Assembly (NCBI GenBank): GCA_024138025.1
Contig: JAMXBD010000364.1
Location: forward strand, 558,001-622,000
Reading direction: 5' to 3'
Origin: Combretum micranthum
Taxonomy: Eukaryota > Streptophyta > Magnoliopsida > Myrtales > Combretaceae
Length of the DNA stretch: 64,000 bases
Below are positions 25,039-38,222 of this stretch, piece by piece; position 1 is the stretch's first letter; each line of letters begins with the position of its first letter. The notes under the pieces were generated by a model, which saw only the letters and a list, made by a program, of their open reading frames with translations, was not told where the DNA came from and ran no database searches. Made by a program: the position numbers and the translations under genes.

Positions 25039-28000
25039 TTTAAGCCCCGACTTTCCTTATAAACCAAGCTTGACTTCGAAAACGGAATCGGAAACCAAAA
25101 CCCTAAACTGGAATAGCTAGGGTTAGAAAGAAACCTAGAAACCATAAGTTCGGCTTCACCGAGAATAAAATCATAGAACTTTTGAGAGCAAGTTGATCTA
25201 GATTATAGTTATAAGAATATATCGAAACATAAAAAGATCAGTTTTCGAGAAATTATCTGTTTCAAACTCGATCAGGATCCGTTCCAGAAACTAGACCTCG
25301 AGACTCAAAATTAGAAAAATATTCTGGAATACTCTTTAAGACCGGAATTTAATAAGAAATTCAAAAACATATTTATTATAATTTTTCGGTTTATAAAAAC
25401 TACAGTTATAGTCTTTTATCGTATTTTCTTTACTAATCGGTAATTTAATTATCTAATCTACTATTCATTATTATTCACACGTACAAACCTATACTCTACT
25501 GACACTCACAAGCTATGCCTCTATTCTTACATCCTTACACTTACACATTACCATTTTCTTTTCCCATGCAAAATTGTCACATATTATTACACAAGTTAAT
25601 TTTGAAAAATTACACAACACTCTTTCTCTCCCTCTCCCTCTCTTGGCTGGTGCAACCCCCTCCCAATTTTCCTCTCATTTGTTTTACTTTTCTCCTTTTA
25701 TTTATTCACATAAACCCTAATACCTCTCTCTATATATATCCTTTTATGCCTTCTCATTTATACTTTTATTCTCTTTCTTCATTTTCACTTTTGAAATTTT
25801 TACATACCCTCTCTCTTTTTTCTCTCTTGGTCGTGAGCCCATCCATCACACACACACTCATACACATTTTTTTTCTTCAAAGTCCTCTTGTCTTACAAGC
25901 TTAATAGGTATAGATCTATATACTATCACCATAAAAATATGTAATGGCAAGATCATTCACGTGTGGATTCACCAAAAAAAAAAAAAAAATCCCCATGAGC
26001 TTCATGCTAGGGATGTAAAATTACTAAAACATGATGATCAAGCCATCACAAGTTGCAGATCTTATGTTTTAAGGACATATTTTTGTCATGACCGTAATAT
26101 ATATATTCATATAGTGATGATCTTATGTAGAAATCTTGCTACTAAATTGTTATCCTAATAATATACTTCATTTCATGCATCTAACATAATCATCATACTA
26201 AGATTTAGATTCTAAACATCCATCCTTTACATGTCATTTGAAATCTCATGCATTTATTTTGTTTAGAATGAATAAATAGACATAAAGATTTTGTCTTATG
26301 TAAATAAATGTTTTTTTTAAGTTAGGATATTTATGAAGATGAGCCAAAAAGTTCAAGAACAAATTTTGTTTCATCAAAATAAACTTTTGCATTTTCGGAT
26401 GGAAAAAGAGCTATATTTTGAAAACCTATTTTTCAACTCTAAAACATGAGTTTTATGTGAAAAATGAAGGACTTATGGAATATGTATCAATAGGAGATGA
26501 TTTTGATAAGTTAATGGTAGATCTACTAAGAAAAATTTGTCAACAAGAAATATTTACAAGATAGAAAATTTGGGTCTTATGATTAGTTACATGAAATTCG
26601 TAACTAGGAAAAGATGGTGTGTAAACACCTATTTTTCAAACCAAAAATAGAAGTTTTATTAAAGAAATGAAGTCCTTAGGGATAGGATTAGTGGAGCCTT
26701 AATTTTTAAAGTATCAAATGAGTTTTTTTTTTTAAAAAAATCACCTCAAAATCATTTTTACAAAATTCGGATCTAGGAATAGTCCATATTTAAACATTTG
26801 TTTACAAAGTGTAAAATGATGATTTTTATTGAAAAATGAAGACCTTAAGGAATAGATATAGTAAAGAATTAATTTTAGCAAGAATAAATAAATTTTATTA
26901 AAGAAAATTTCTAAAACAAGTGTGACTTGTCAAGAACACAAAACTAGTCTTGTTAGGTTAGGTATTCATGACATCTTGCAAAGTAGAAGCTTTCTAAAAT
27001 ATTCTTCTAATAGAATATCATCAAGAACATACATATAGGAAACTCATAACATACCATTCATGATAGTAACTTGTTAATATTGCATGCATATTTAGCATGG
27101 ATAGTAGAAACATCATAACTCTTCACAAAAACAAGTTCGAAAATGGATGTTTGGCTACCAATCAGAACTTATCAGAACTTTTCGAGACTTAAAAGTTTTC
27201 AAAACTGAGATATTATACTAGAATTAGATAAATCTTTCAAAGTAGATAGGAATCGGTATATAATTTGCGAAGTTTCGAGTTAAAATGACCAAATTATGGC
27301 CGTTTTAAGTTGGAATTTTCATTAATGACGAGAATTACAAGCTAATAGTTTTTATGAAATAAAATGGATTAGATATGAGTTGAAATACTCATTTGGGTAT
27401 TTCTTTCATTTAGGTGACTTAGATCTTGAGGATTCATTACCACCGGACTATTATTATTAAGAGACTGGCGAATTATGGCAGAGTGAGTATTGCTTCATAA
27501 TTTCATTTCTTGATTGTGTTTGTAGTGATTAGTTGCACTAGAATATGATGCAAAAGATAAAAATAGATTTGCATGATGGGAATTATGAGAGATTGTGTAT
27601 GCTAGTTGATGAGTTGAGAAATTGTATTAAGAATATTGAAATTATGTGATTAACTTATGTTTGTTGAAGATCTTATAGGATTAATTGTCTGCGAGATTGG
27701 TTGATCACCTAAAAATTGGTATTAATAATTATTCAGATTGATAATTAACATGGACATAATCACTTCATGATAGGGATGGAGCATTAGCATATGTTGGTTA
27801 CCCGTGATCCATAAACGGCTAAAAGTTGGTTGATCGTGATCCATAAACGACATAAATGAGTTGGTTGATTGTGATCCATAAACAACAAAAGTTGGTTACC
27901 CGTGATCCATAAACGGAACATTAATTCAATGGTAGTACCGCAGTATTCGTTAATCTGCTAACCCCGAATGGAGGGCGTAAATCCATTCACATATGATTTC

Positions 28001-28549
28001 TGGCTGATCATATGTCTTGTTTGTTCATGTTGTTGATGCATTCCATATGGTTGAATAAATAACTTGATTGAATGATTTGTTATAAATGTCTTTATGGAAG
28101 TGTTCACTCGCTAAGCTAGCGTAGCTTATGCCCCCACAGCTTTTTCTTATTGTAGTTTTCATATATTTGGCTAGGGCCAAGGCATCTTACCAAGCAGATA
28201 CATGAAATAGGAGTTTCCTTTAGAAGTTTGTGTTCAATTTTGTATAGACTTCCATAGGAAACCCTAATACTTACCGGATGACTGTAAAAGATCACTTTTA
28301 AACTTAATATTCTTTTGCAGGAAAATGCTCCTAGATTTTTTGTAATTGATTATGTGGACTTATGGTTTATATTCTGATACTTATAGTATGTCAAATTAAA
28401 CTATTTATCTCCATTGATTCATGTATTATATTGTCGTAAAGGTACGCCTAGCATCTGTACGAGACTTTAGAATGATTGTGGTAGTAATTCCTAAGTCCTA
28501 TATAGTATGCGACGACTGTTATGTTTAGAGTACCCTATGGGGCGTAACA
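25039..28549 (+). mobile_element. Solo LTR3
   Basis: Flanked by ttgac at 25034-25038 and 28550-28554. The 3' end is GGGGCGTAACA; the 5' end is mutated (TTTAAGCCCC for TGTAAACCCC). Length is 3511 bp. The TATA box TATATATATC is at 25731-25740, followed by a CT-rich leader. The uninterrupted site is seen in GST unit 1 near 10252. It contains four GGTTNNCCGTGATCCATAAAC-like units (27793-27925) and a hairpin (27990-28014). Confidence 0.87.
27793..27925 (+). repeat. Minisatellite in LTR3
   Basis: Four units built on GTGATCCATAAACG, each preceded by GTTGGTT, spaced about 30-35 bp. LTR7 has the same core at the equivalent place. Confidence 0.8.
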
Positions 28550-29197
28550 TTGACACTCACCAAATTTTGAAGCAAAATAATGATTGTGGGCCCAGTAAAA
28601 TCGAACCACAACATATGAAGCAAAATATAAAAGCTAACATGGGACCCACTCAAATCAAATCACAACACAAAAGCAAAATGAAAAAGGTAACATAGGTTCC
28701 ACTCAAAACAAATCACAATAGAGAAGCAAAATGTAAAAGTTAACAACGCTAAGTGAAAAGAAAAAAAATATATCTCTTATGTAAAATGTAATATAGGTAC
28801 AATAGTAAAACATAATATCATGATTTTTATTTATAATTTGTGTGTATATATTCATATCCCATTTTATAAATGTGATTTTACAATAACATTTTAGCAATTA
28901 ATTTTATCTAATTTATATATTGATAATTTTTTTTAAGTAATGAACAATTGTTAAACTCCATATGTCTAGAACATAAATATTCATAATTTAATTACTTATT
29001 TACTACTATCTCAAGAGGTGATAAAAGAAGTTTGTGCTTTTATCGTTGTCTACATTGAAAATAACGGTTGAAAACTCATCTGATAGAACATTTAAGTTAA
29101 CACAAACACACCAACAATCCACTAAAGTTTTCATCTTTTACAAACATCACAATAAAGGGCTACGAAGTATACTTTATGCCGACTATGAAGTAGCGTT

Positions 29198-30405
29198 TTA
29201 TTTGGGGGAAGTAAAGCGAGCTTTTAAGTTGGCAAGCAATTTGTCTCTAGAGGCAAGTTTTCTTTAATAACAGAGCAATCGTTGAAGTCATGGATCCATT
29301 CACAGAGCCTAGAAAACTTCTGAGCTGTGATCAACTCAGTTCCGGTAGCTTCTTGAAGAACCCCGACCCAAAAGCCAATGAAGTTAGCCACAATGTCCAC
29401 AAACCCGATGCTCTCACCTCCAAAGAACTTCTTGCCCATGAGCTCATTCTCTAGAATTTTTAGGTTTTCAAGTGCTTCTTCTGTTGCTTTTGCTTGCTCC
29501 TCTCCAGTGCTCCAGCAGGCTTTCCACGTTGGGGGTAAGCACTAAGTCAAGCAAGAAAGACTTAGCAACAGTAAAGTCGTTTGCAAATCAAAGCCATTAA
29601 ATATAACGTTAGGAAGATAATATGATCAAACCAAGAACTTAAAGTATGGTCTAAATACATGGACTACCATTAAGGACGACTTTTATTCGTTAGTTTGATA
29701 TTGGTTTGATATTTGTTTTATGTTTATTTTAATTAAATTATGTATTAAAAATGGATTCAGATAAAACAGACATTTTTACTCATAAATATATCTTACGGAT
29801 TAGATAAATAAGATAAAAACACAAAATAAATACATAAAAGATACAAATAAAACATAGACCATCCACACAGAACCTTAAGATCATATAAGCTTGTGGGCAA
29901 CTAAAAATTAGCCTCATACAGGACGTGTTAGATCCCTCTTTTATCTCGTATGATTATTTTAGGAATATTCTAGAGTTATGGGATCTAAAGAGAAGAGTAT
30001 TAAATTTGGTAAGATATATATTTGTAAATATGACTAAGGGAAAACCTTACTTGATGTAGAACTATAACAAAATTAAAGAACATGTAATATTACCTTTTCA
30101 TCGATGAATTTGGCCCAGAAACGTGCCACGGCTCTGTCATAAGGGTCTTGAGGCATAATAGGATTAGTTTTCCAAGTCTCATCTATGTACTCCATAATAA
30201 TTGTAGATTCTGCGATTGGCTTTCCATTGTGAACAAAAACGGGAATCTTCTTATGAACGGGGTTATATTCCAAAAGTAAAGGGCTTTTATTCATGAGATC
30301 TTCTTCCAGAAATTCATATTCAACGCCTTTCAACTTAAGAACCATCTCTACTCTTTTACTAAAAGGGCTTCCCCAACTTCCCAATACTTTCACCGATTCA
30401 CCCAT
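29198..30405 (-). pseudogene. Tau-class glutathione S-transferase (copy 2), one-base frameshift
   Basis: Exon 1 is 30094-30405 (104 codons, phase 0, donor GT) and exon 2 is 29198-29541 (acceptor AG at 29542-29543). Exon 1 holds the thioredoxin-fold domain: Ser13 in [10 protein letters not shown] is the expected tau catalytic serine, and K53-I-P-V and E66-S67 form the glutathione site. Exon 2 encodes the helical substrate domain (CWSTGEEQAKA, FFGGESIGFVDIVANF). The only break is one base missing near 29249-29252 relative to copy 1. It changes the last 20 or so residues and ends the frame at 29224 instead of 29198. All else would give a normal 218-residue enzyme. It may be a very young pseudogene, a protein with an altered tail, or a sequencing error. 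Confidence 0.88.
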
Positions 30406-30463
30406 GCTTAACGAATTATACCTAGGGTAATGGGTTGTAGTGTGTACTGAGGCGTTTTACCTC

Positions 30464-31387
30464 CAGACTAAGACGAGTATTTATGGAGGCATTAGCGTAG
30501 AGTTTTCTTGGTGAGAAAGGAAGTGCATTATCTAATTCCACCGGGGCATTATTAATTATTCCTCGATTGTCGCTCTCGTTGGTCTGGTCAAGTATTGGCA
30601 GTTGGCTCGCCATATTTTCAATTATCCGACCATTTTATGGTCGTATATTTTATAGTGACTTATTTTGATATTATCTCTGTTTTCGACCGTGGTCGTCGAA
30701 TTATTAAAATTTTTACTATATTAAGTTCTATAATTAATTTAATGATAGGATAATAAGTTAGACATATCTATATCCAATCATAAGAGGATTATAAATATTT
30801 TTTTATATAAATATTATAATAAATTCAATTATTGAACGATGAGTAAAATGGTTCACCAAGGGATTATAGATATATTTTATTTTACTCCCATTATCAGTTA
30901 GATCCTATTGAACTCGACAAAGGATAATGCTTTGATTTTTCCATTACCTAATCTCCGACTTTTATAGCAAATGAACGAGTCAACGCATGGTATATGGCGG
31001 TGGAAAAAACCCAATAAAACCATGAGCTGAACTTGATTGCATTATATTGTATCGAAATTTTATTTTATTTTATTTTTAAATGGTTTGATTCACGGTTTGG
31101 TTTAATAAAAGAAAATAATTTTTATTTAATTTGAGACCTCAAAAAGAATTATATGGTTCAAACTAAATCGAATTGTTTTACGTATTAAAAGAGAACCCAA
31201 CAATAATATTATTTTTTTAATATATAAAAAAGATATATATTTTTTATTAATTATTTTATTTAGAACTGTAATTGTTATTTTAATTATCTAAATGTATATA
31301 TCTTTTATAAAAATAAAATTAGACTAATTATATCATGTTTTAATTATTTTTGTATGTTTATAAATAAATTATCTTCAGATACATATC
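30464..31387. repeat. GST 5' flank, tandem unit A
   Basis: The promoter-side flank of GST copy 2, about 920 bp. It shares with 31388-32240 the GAGTTTTCTTGG box near the TATA, an ATAATAAGTTAGACATAT word, TATAGCAAATGAAC and CGGTTTGGTTTAA-type words, all in the same order. Confidence 0.8.
30477..30486 (-). promoter_or_regulatory. TATA box of GST copy 2
   Basis: CCATAAATAC on the minus strand, 72-81 bp before the ATG at 30405, conserved in unit 1 as CTATAAATAC. Confidence 0.55.
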
Positions 31388-32240
31388 TACGACGAGCATT
31401 TATGGAGGCATAAGCGTGGAGTTTTCTTGGTGAGAAAGGAAGTGCATGGAATTTAGATACGATTCAATTGGGACATTATATTAATTAGCAATTGGCTCGT
31501 CATATTTCCAATTATCCAACATTTTAGGGTCCTATATTTTCTTGATACTTATTTTGATATCATCTCGTAATTGGATTATTAAAATATTTTATATTAAATT
31601 TAAAATTTATTTCAATAATTAAATAATAAGTTAGACATATTTATACCCAACCATAATATAATTATAAATATCTTTTGTATTAAATTTTATAATAAATTCA
31701 ATAGTCCGGCGACAAACTAAATAGTTTATTACGAGACCATAGATAAGTTTTATTTTTCTCCCCGATACAGGTTAGGTCCATTGAATCGGGCAAAGCTAGT
31801 CGGAGGATAACTCTTTTATTTTGGTATTTCCTAATTTCCAACTTGTATAGCAAATGAACAAGCCAACAGACGGTCTGGGGCCATCCGACTAAATCATGAA
31901 TCGAATGAATTGTACCAAAATTGCAGTTTTCTTATATAGTTCGATTTGCAGTTTGGTTTAAGGAAGATAGATGATTCTCAATTTGGTTTGAGCCTCAAGC
32001 GAGCCATTGATTCCAATAAATCGATCATTTTCTATATTTAAAAAGAACCCAAACAATAATATTGTTTGTTTGCTCTTTTTTTTATATGTAAAACACATAT
32101 TTTTTATTAATTATTTTATCAAAAATTTTAATTGTTCTTTAATTTTTTATTTAAATATGTACTATTATGAGAATGAAATTAGATTGATTAAACATATTTT
32201 ATTATTATGGTGTGTCTATGAATAAGATAATTTTTAGATT
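31388..32240. repeat. GST 5' flank, tandem unit B without a gene
   Basis: A second diverged copy of unit A, starting at ACGACGAGCATTTATGG and running to about 32240. No GST exon precedes its promoter side, so the gene was lost or never included when the array formed. Confidence 0.75.
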
Positions 32241-34638
32241 TTAGTCTTTAATGCTCATAATAATTTTTATTTCATTTGTCTTACTGATTAGTCGACTTTT
32301 ATTATCTACATACTATTAATTTATGTAATTGATTAGTTATTTATTGACTTTTGTAATTGATAATATATTGATTAAAAACTACAAAGAATTGAAATTTGTG
32401 CCTCGCATTGGAATTGCATATTCTAATTTAATCAAGTGCAATATATTATTAAAGTTCATGATAAATTTAAGAGAATAAAACTAATTACAGTTATAATTTT
32501 ATGATTGATGAAATCTCCCCCTTCTATAAATTTTACATATTTGTTTGGATAAATAATTAATTTCAAATATTATTATTTATACTTCCATTAGTGATTAAAA
32601 ATATGTAACTAAAGTCTCTCAATGGAATATATTTTTGTTTTATAAATAGAAAAAACGGTTTAAACCGCTATAGTTCAAGGTACCCTAGTAGTATCAATGC
32701 AATATATAACAAACTAGAGTCATAGACATTTGTATTAATCAATTTGAGCACACGAGTATTGTACAACTAGAATGCTTCGTGGACAGTTATAACATGATCG
32801 AAAGGTTGTTTAGAATAAGAAATATTGCATACATATAGATCATATAAAAGAATAACATTACATATAACTTAAATTAAGTTCTTAGTTATTACATCATAAT
32901 TGCACAAATACTAGTTTCGGATGGCTTCTTTACACATAATTCTATGCTCTCTCCAACCCATGTCTTGACTTCATTGCTAACTTATACCAGCATCAGCTTT
33001 TGGGTGTTAGTTAGCTCTAGTGATTCTTGTAACCAAGCAAATCTATAGAAGAGTAAGCAAACCACAACTTTGTAAATAACCAGATCTCAACTTAAATCAA
33101 ACAATTTCAAGGAAGTTTAATTAACAAGCATGTGCAATGCAACAATCAATCATATGTTACGTCTACAAGCTTGGATAACCGAAATCCAAACAAAGTGTAG
33201 ATTTTCACCCTCTCACTGAGGATTGAGGAACCAGTCAACAAGTAATCTGCGTCTAGGAGAGATTAAGAACTAATGATGGAGAAGTATTATTCATCTTCTC
33301 TTATCAGTTTAGATTTAAGTGTCTTATAACTCAACTTAACCTTATAATTTAGAAATTCCACTAAGTATTAGCCATTTTATGTCAACACAACAAATGACAT
33401 TCTTTCATGTGCCTACTTAGTTCCCATGGAATTTAGCAAAATAGTGGTAAACTTGTGCAGAACCAGAATTTCATTTCTCTTTACTAGAAAAACTCAGTAT
33501 TACCATAGAACCGAAATACTAATACATAATGGGATTACCATTTAAATGTAGTTTATGCAGTTGTGTAATGTATATCCATTTCATTTACTAATCGACTAGG
33601 ATTTATACAAGATTACTCAGTGACCATACAATTCTCAAACAATCCATAGTAGACATTACACAAACAGTATCAAGTAAGTGGTTGTCACTTTTAATATTGA
33701 AACTTGTCATTCGTCCAAACACCACACAACATGCATCACTCCCAATCCTCGTGCACCTAGTTAGTTGCAATTACACTTTAAAACATATGCCACTATATAA
33801 TGTATGGAATCAATGTGAAAAGATCAAAGTTATTCACTTGCGCATCTAACTCAGTCATCGTAATAATCTATTGGGAAGTCAGAATGTTTATCTATAGTTC
33901 CTATTAAATAATAGACATGCATTATTAAATATAACTAGATAATAACTCCTATCAGTGCTTAAATGTTCTAAATCCATGTTGTAATTTCCTTAATTTATTT
34001 GTCTTTTTATCATTTGGAAATGTGATGGAAAGGTTCGTATAATTTTACAAAAGATTTCGTGTGAGAGTAAATTGTTGCCATGCTTTAAGTCGCAAGTAGA
34101 CAGGGTAGTTAACTGCGGGCATGATCAGGGTGATTATTTTTTTTCATGTATCACATAGTTTTAATTATGGGGTCAACCGTGGGTGTGACCTCTATTGTGG
34201 TTGAAGTTGTATTCAAACTTCAAATTTCGCTCAATTTCTATCACAAGCACTCAGTGTCAACCATGGCTTGTAATTGTGGTTACGATTGCAATTGCGATCG
34301 TGATTTTATCGTGGGCAAAACCACAGGCGCATCTAATTCGCGTAATAAAACTAAATTCTTCCCATATGAATTCGTGGGTTGAAGTGCGAGAAATGATTGA
34401 TCTCATGTAACTATTTAAGTTTGCTCATAGCATATGCTACGGCTATAATTTGTGTAACTACTTCAGACTCAACCGTGTTGGGAAAATTTAGTAGTTAAAC
34501 TTATATCAATCATTCTTTCATTTGATTGAAAGTTAAAGTGTAAGTGTTTATTGTCGTTTTTCTTTGCTTTACTACATAAACCATCATGTTTATTTTTGTT
34601 AAGCAATGTTATACCTATTCATAAGCTTTTAGCAAATA
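32241..34638. other. Intergenic AT-rich DNA
   Basis: No coding region, RNA gene or bounded mobile element recognised. The part from 34085 to 34440 is richer in GC words (AACCGTG, GATCGTGAT) and may be a degraded transposon edge. Confidence 0.4.
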
Positions 34639-36862
34639 TTAAAAATAAATTTTGTCACATAAGAAATGATTTTTTTTTACAAATATTTTCCAAAGCTAGA
34701 GAAGTTTATATGGGATTTTACCAAGGATTACATAAAGTATAGTTATCACATACCCTCTTTTTAAACCAATGAAATAGAAAATTTTCTAAAACTTAATATT
34801 GCTAAATCATGGTTTAACAAAGGGTTTTCTTGAACTCATTTGTGAAGCTTTCATCAACACTCTGAAATACTAAGACTTAGACATGTTTTTCAAAAATCAT
34901 CAATAATCTTTTAGAGATAAGTCTTACTTAGGAAATAAAATTAGCAAATAACTTAAAAGATTACTATTATTATTTATTTAAAGTGGAAATAACCTTAGGA
35001 AAATTAAGAACACATAAACATGACTACTTTAAGAAACTTTAGTCACTGCCAAGAGATTCTTAGAAAAACAACATTTTTCAACCACTAGAAATGAAGTTGT
35101 ATCAATCTTAGAAGACAAAAGTTACTTTTTAAAAATTTAATTATTCTCAAAGTTAAGAAATGGAGTTAAAAGAAGGAAATACTCATTTACAATAATTAAT
35201 AAAGTTTTCCAACAAACCAAGGTGAATTTTCCAAGGTCTTAGCTTTTCCCAACCTTTAAGACACTTTGTTTTAGAAAAATCATTGTTGAGATAAAACCAC
35301 TAAATTCTTGCATACAATATGAGTCTACATATATATATTCAAAAGATTTTTCAACTATACAAATAACTATATTTTTATATAAGAATTCTTGAATAGAGAA
35401 AGTTTGAAAACTTGAGTTTTGAAATCTTAAATTTTTGTGATGAATTTGTACGTCACTATTTCGAGACCCAAATGACTTCTTTTGATAAAAATAACCTTAA
35501 AAATGGATAGATCTTCTCGAGTAGGTAGAAAATGGTATATAATATGCAAAATTCCGAGTTACAATGAGTAAAGTTATGGCCATTTTAAGTTGAAATTTTC
35601 ATTCATACGAATTTTAACAAATTCAATAAGATAGAATTACAGAATTTGAGTAGATCTTGGATGAAATATTCATTTTGGGTATTTCTTTTGTTTAGGTGTC
35701 GAGGACCAAGATCTTCTCTTCCCCAAGTATTACTTCAACTGATAAAAGATCGTCATGAACGAGTGAGTGTCATTTACTTTTATGTATGTGCTTATAGAAT
35801 AGAGCACTAGATGTTAGGAACAGATAAAATTGATATGCATGTGAGATATCATGGGAATTATGTAAATTGTTATGTGTGATCAATAAACGATAAGAATATC
35901 GAAACCCGATTTGTTGATTGTTATAATTGTTTCTATATATATTGCTATGTGTGCACATATTAATTGATCGCCTTAAATGAATGAATATCGGATTGGAATC
36001 CTCATAAACTAAATTGCTCATGCATATCACTTAGAGTATCATTTCGTATTTTTGCTAGTACTTCTCAGTATGGGACTGAAAAGTTAAGCTGTCTAGTTAC
36101 ATCTTGAGGAATTAGGACGTTTGGGGAATACGACCTTAAGTTGTAGTCGAGTCGGATTGATCGCTTTGGGTAAGGAAAACTCGAGGACTAATAGTAGGTT
36201 CGTTGGAACGCTAAGACGAGCACAAACTTTTAAGGAGATCGTTTAGGGCCCAGTCCAAATCATTCCCTAACCACCGATAGAGAGGTAAATCCATCATACA
36301 TACGAAACAGAATAATTGTGTATAATGTTTGTTCATATGGTTTCTTGCATTTCATATGCTTGATTAATGAACTTGTTTAGATGCTTGTTATGAGTACTTT
36401 TGCGTAAGGAATATCTCATTAAGCTAGTTATGCTTATTTCCCAGTGGACTTTTGATATTGCAGGATTGTTATTTCGCACCCGAGACTACCCTGTCATCTA
36501 AGTAGAACTTATGCTTTTGGGAAACTTTTGGAGGAATTATGTTTTGAAGTCATAGACTAGATTTCCTTTAAAATCTTCTAGTTTTAGTTAATATTCATAT
36601 TAATACTATGTTGTTATGGAAATTATCAGAGGAATTCCCCATAGAAGTTATAAGACATCATATTTCGACGAAATATATTAAGTGTTATTTTGAATGTTCC
36701 GCTGCCAATACCTTAAAATGTATAACTCCACCGATCTCCTTTTTGTTGTGAATACGCTTTGTACCGATATGAAAGCTTCCAAGTGACTAGGGTAGTCATT
36801 CTTAAGTTTTAATATTGTGTACGGTAGGCTGTCATGTCTAGGGTACCCGTTGGGGCATGACA
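34639..36862 (+). mobile_element. Solo LTR4, 5'-truncated
   Basis: The 3' end is GGGGCATGACA at 36852-36862. The sequence runs parallel to LTR5 (37592 onward, then 53575 onward and 58335 onward). The 5' 1.4 kb including the TATA region is absent; homology begins near 34639. It contains the conserved AAAATGGTATATAATATG block near 35529. LTR4 and LTR5 are the most similar pair in the family. It is followed directly by LTR5 sequence at 36863, as expected for an insertion of LTR4 into LTR5. Confidence 0.75.
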
Positions 36863-38222
36863 CCTTTCCTCCTTCATTCTTTCACACAACTCATTTCCAT
36901 ATCAAAACTCTACCAAAAGCACTCCACAAAACCTCTCTTTCAAATTCTCTCTTCTCTCCACAAAACCATTTCCCACATATTACTACAGCCACTCCTTTCC
37001 TCTTCAACATACACATAAACTTAGGTAAAACTTCTCACATATATTCATCATGTTCATATAACTTAGCATCAGTTTAGTGTATGTTTCTTAGACTCGTTAG
37101 AGTTAAAGAAGCAACAATATGTTCATGTTTATATTTTCCCTTATGTCATTATTGTTATTATGTTGTTGCATTTTATTGTTATTATTATTTGCTCTAATCT
37201 AACTTCTATATAATATTATGTATATTATGTATAAATATTTTTCTTTAGAGCATATAAGCTCACTTGTTATTTATTTATTTCTATGCTTTGCAAAGACTAG
37301 TCTTTCTAGTCTTAGACTTGTCCTCATCAAGTCAAAATAATTTTCTTTGTTTTCTTTTCTTTTTGGGACTAGTCTATTCTTAGTCTCGGGATACCTTGAT
37401 GAAGCTAAAGTTTCCAATACTTGATCTTATTATTATGCTCTTATTTATTATTATATATATCTTATCTTATTATGTGATATTGTTATATTTCTAATATCTA
37501 CATAATCTCATTCATGCATAAAACATGTTGATATTGTCTAAAAATAATGAAAAGGAGTTTTCTTAAGTAATAAAAATAAACAACTCTCTTTAAAAATAAA
37601 TTTTATCACATAAGAAATGATTTTTTTTTTAATAAAAACCTAAAGTTTTATCTTAACAAATCTTTCCCAAAGTTAGAGAAGTTTACATAAGTTTTTAGTA
37701 ATAATAGTCCACGTGATTTCATCAAAGTATACATAAAGTAAAGTTATCACATACTCTTTTTTCAAACTAATATAATAAGAAAGTTTCCTTAAAACTTAAT
37801 ATTACTAATTCTTTGATTAAAAAAGATTTTCTTAAACTCATTTGTAAAGTTTTCATCAACACTCTAAGATACTAAGGTTTTGATAAGTTTTACAAAATCA
37901 TCAAAGAATAATCTTTTAAAGATAAGTCTTACTTAGAAAATAAAATTGGTAGATAACTTAGAAGAACATTATTATTTATTTAAAGTTGGGACTTACTGTA
38001 GGAAAAATCAAGAAAACATAAACATGATTACCTTAAGCAAATTTTAGCCTTACCAAGAAATACTAAGAAAATTTATATTTTTCAACTACTAGAATGAAGT
38101 TGTAAGAATTTTAAAAAGACTAAAATTATTTCTTTTTGAAATTTTAAAGTATTTTCAAAGGTTAATAAATGAAGTTAAAAGAATGAAACACTCACTCATA
38201 ATAATTTAAGAAATTTTCCGAA
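36863..38222 (+). mobile_element. Solo LTR5, first surviving segment
   Basis: Begins in the CT-rich leader just after the expected TATA position and includes the conserved CATATAAGCTCACTTG and GACTTGTCCTCATCAAGTC words found in LTR1 and LTR2 in reverse. It is cut at 38222 by the Sirevirus (TSD ccgaa at 38218-38222). Confidence 0.8.

Larger units (their letters stand above)
24940..28914. mobile_element. MITE, GCGAT family copy c, split by LTR3
   Basis: The left arm (AAATTAATTACCAAAATTG, 24946-24964 region) and the right arm (TTTTAGCAATTAATTTTATC, near 28888-28907) match copy b. LTR3 is inserted between them at 25039-28549. The element proper is therefore only about 460 bp. Confidence 0.5.
24763..30990. 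repeat. GST segmental duplication, unit 2
   Basis: Collinear with unit 1 (9965-12845 plus 16572-16638). It is interrupted by LTR3 (25039-28549). The 5' flank of this unit is itself followed by a further tandem copy at 31388. Confidence 0.85.

Noticed and set aside
25515..25904. 129-residue Ser/Leu/Phe-rich frame
   Set aside because: Lies over the TATA box and CT-rich leader of LTR3; composition explains it.
27793..27925. Repeat-spacer pattern as a CRISPR array
   Set aside because: Units are degenerate minisatellite copies within a plant LTR; no cas genes and a eukaryotic context.
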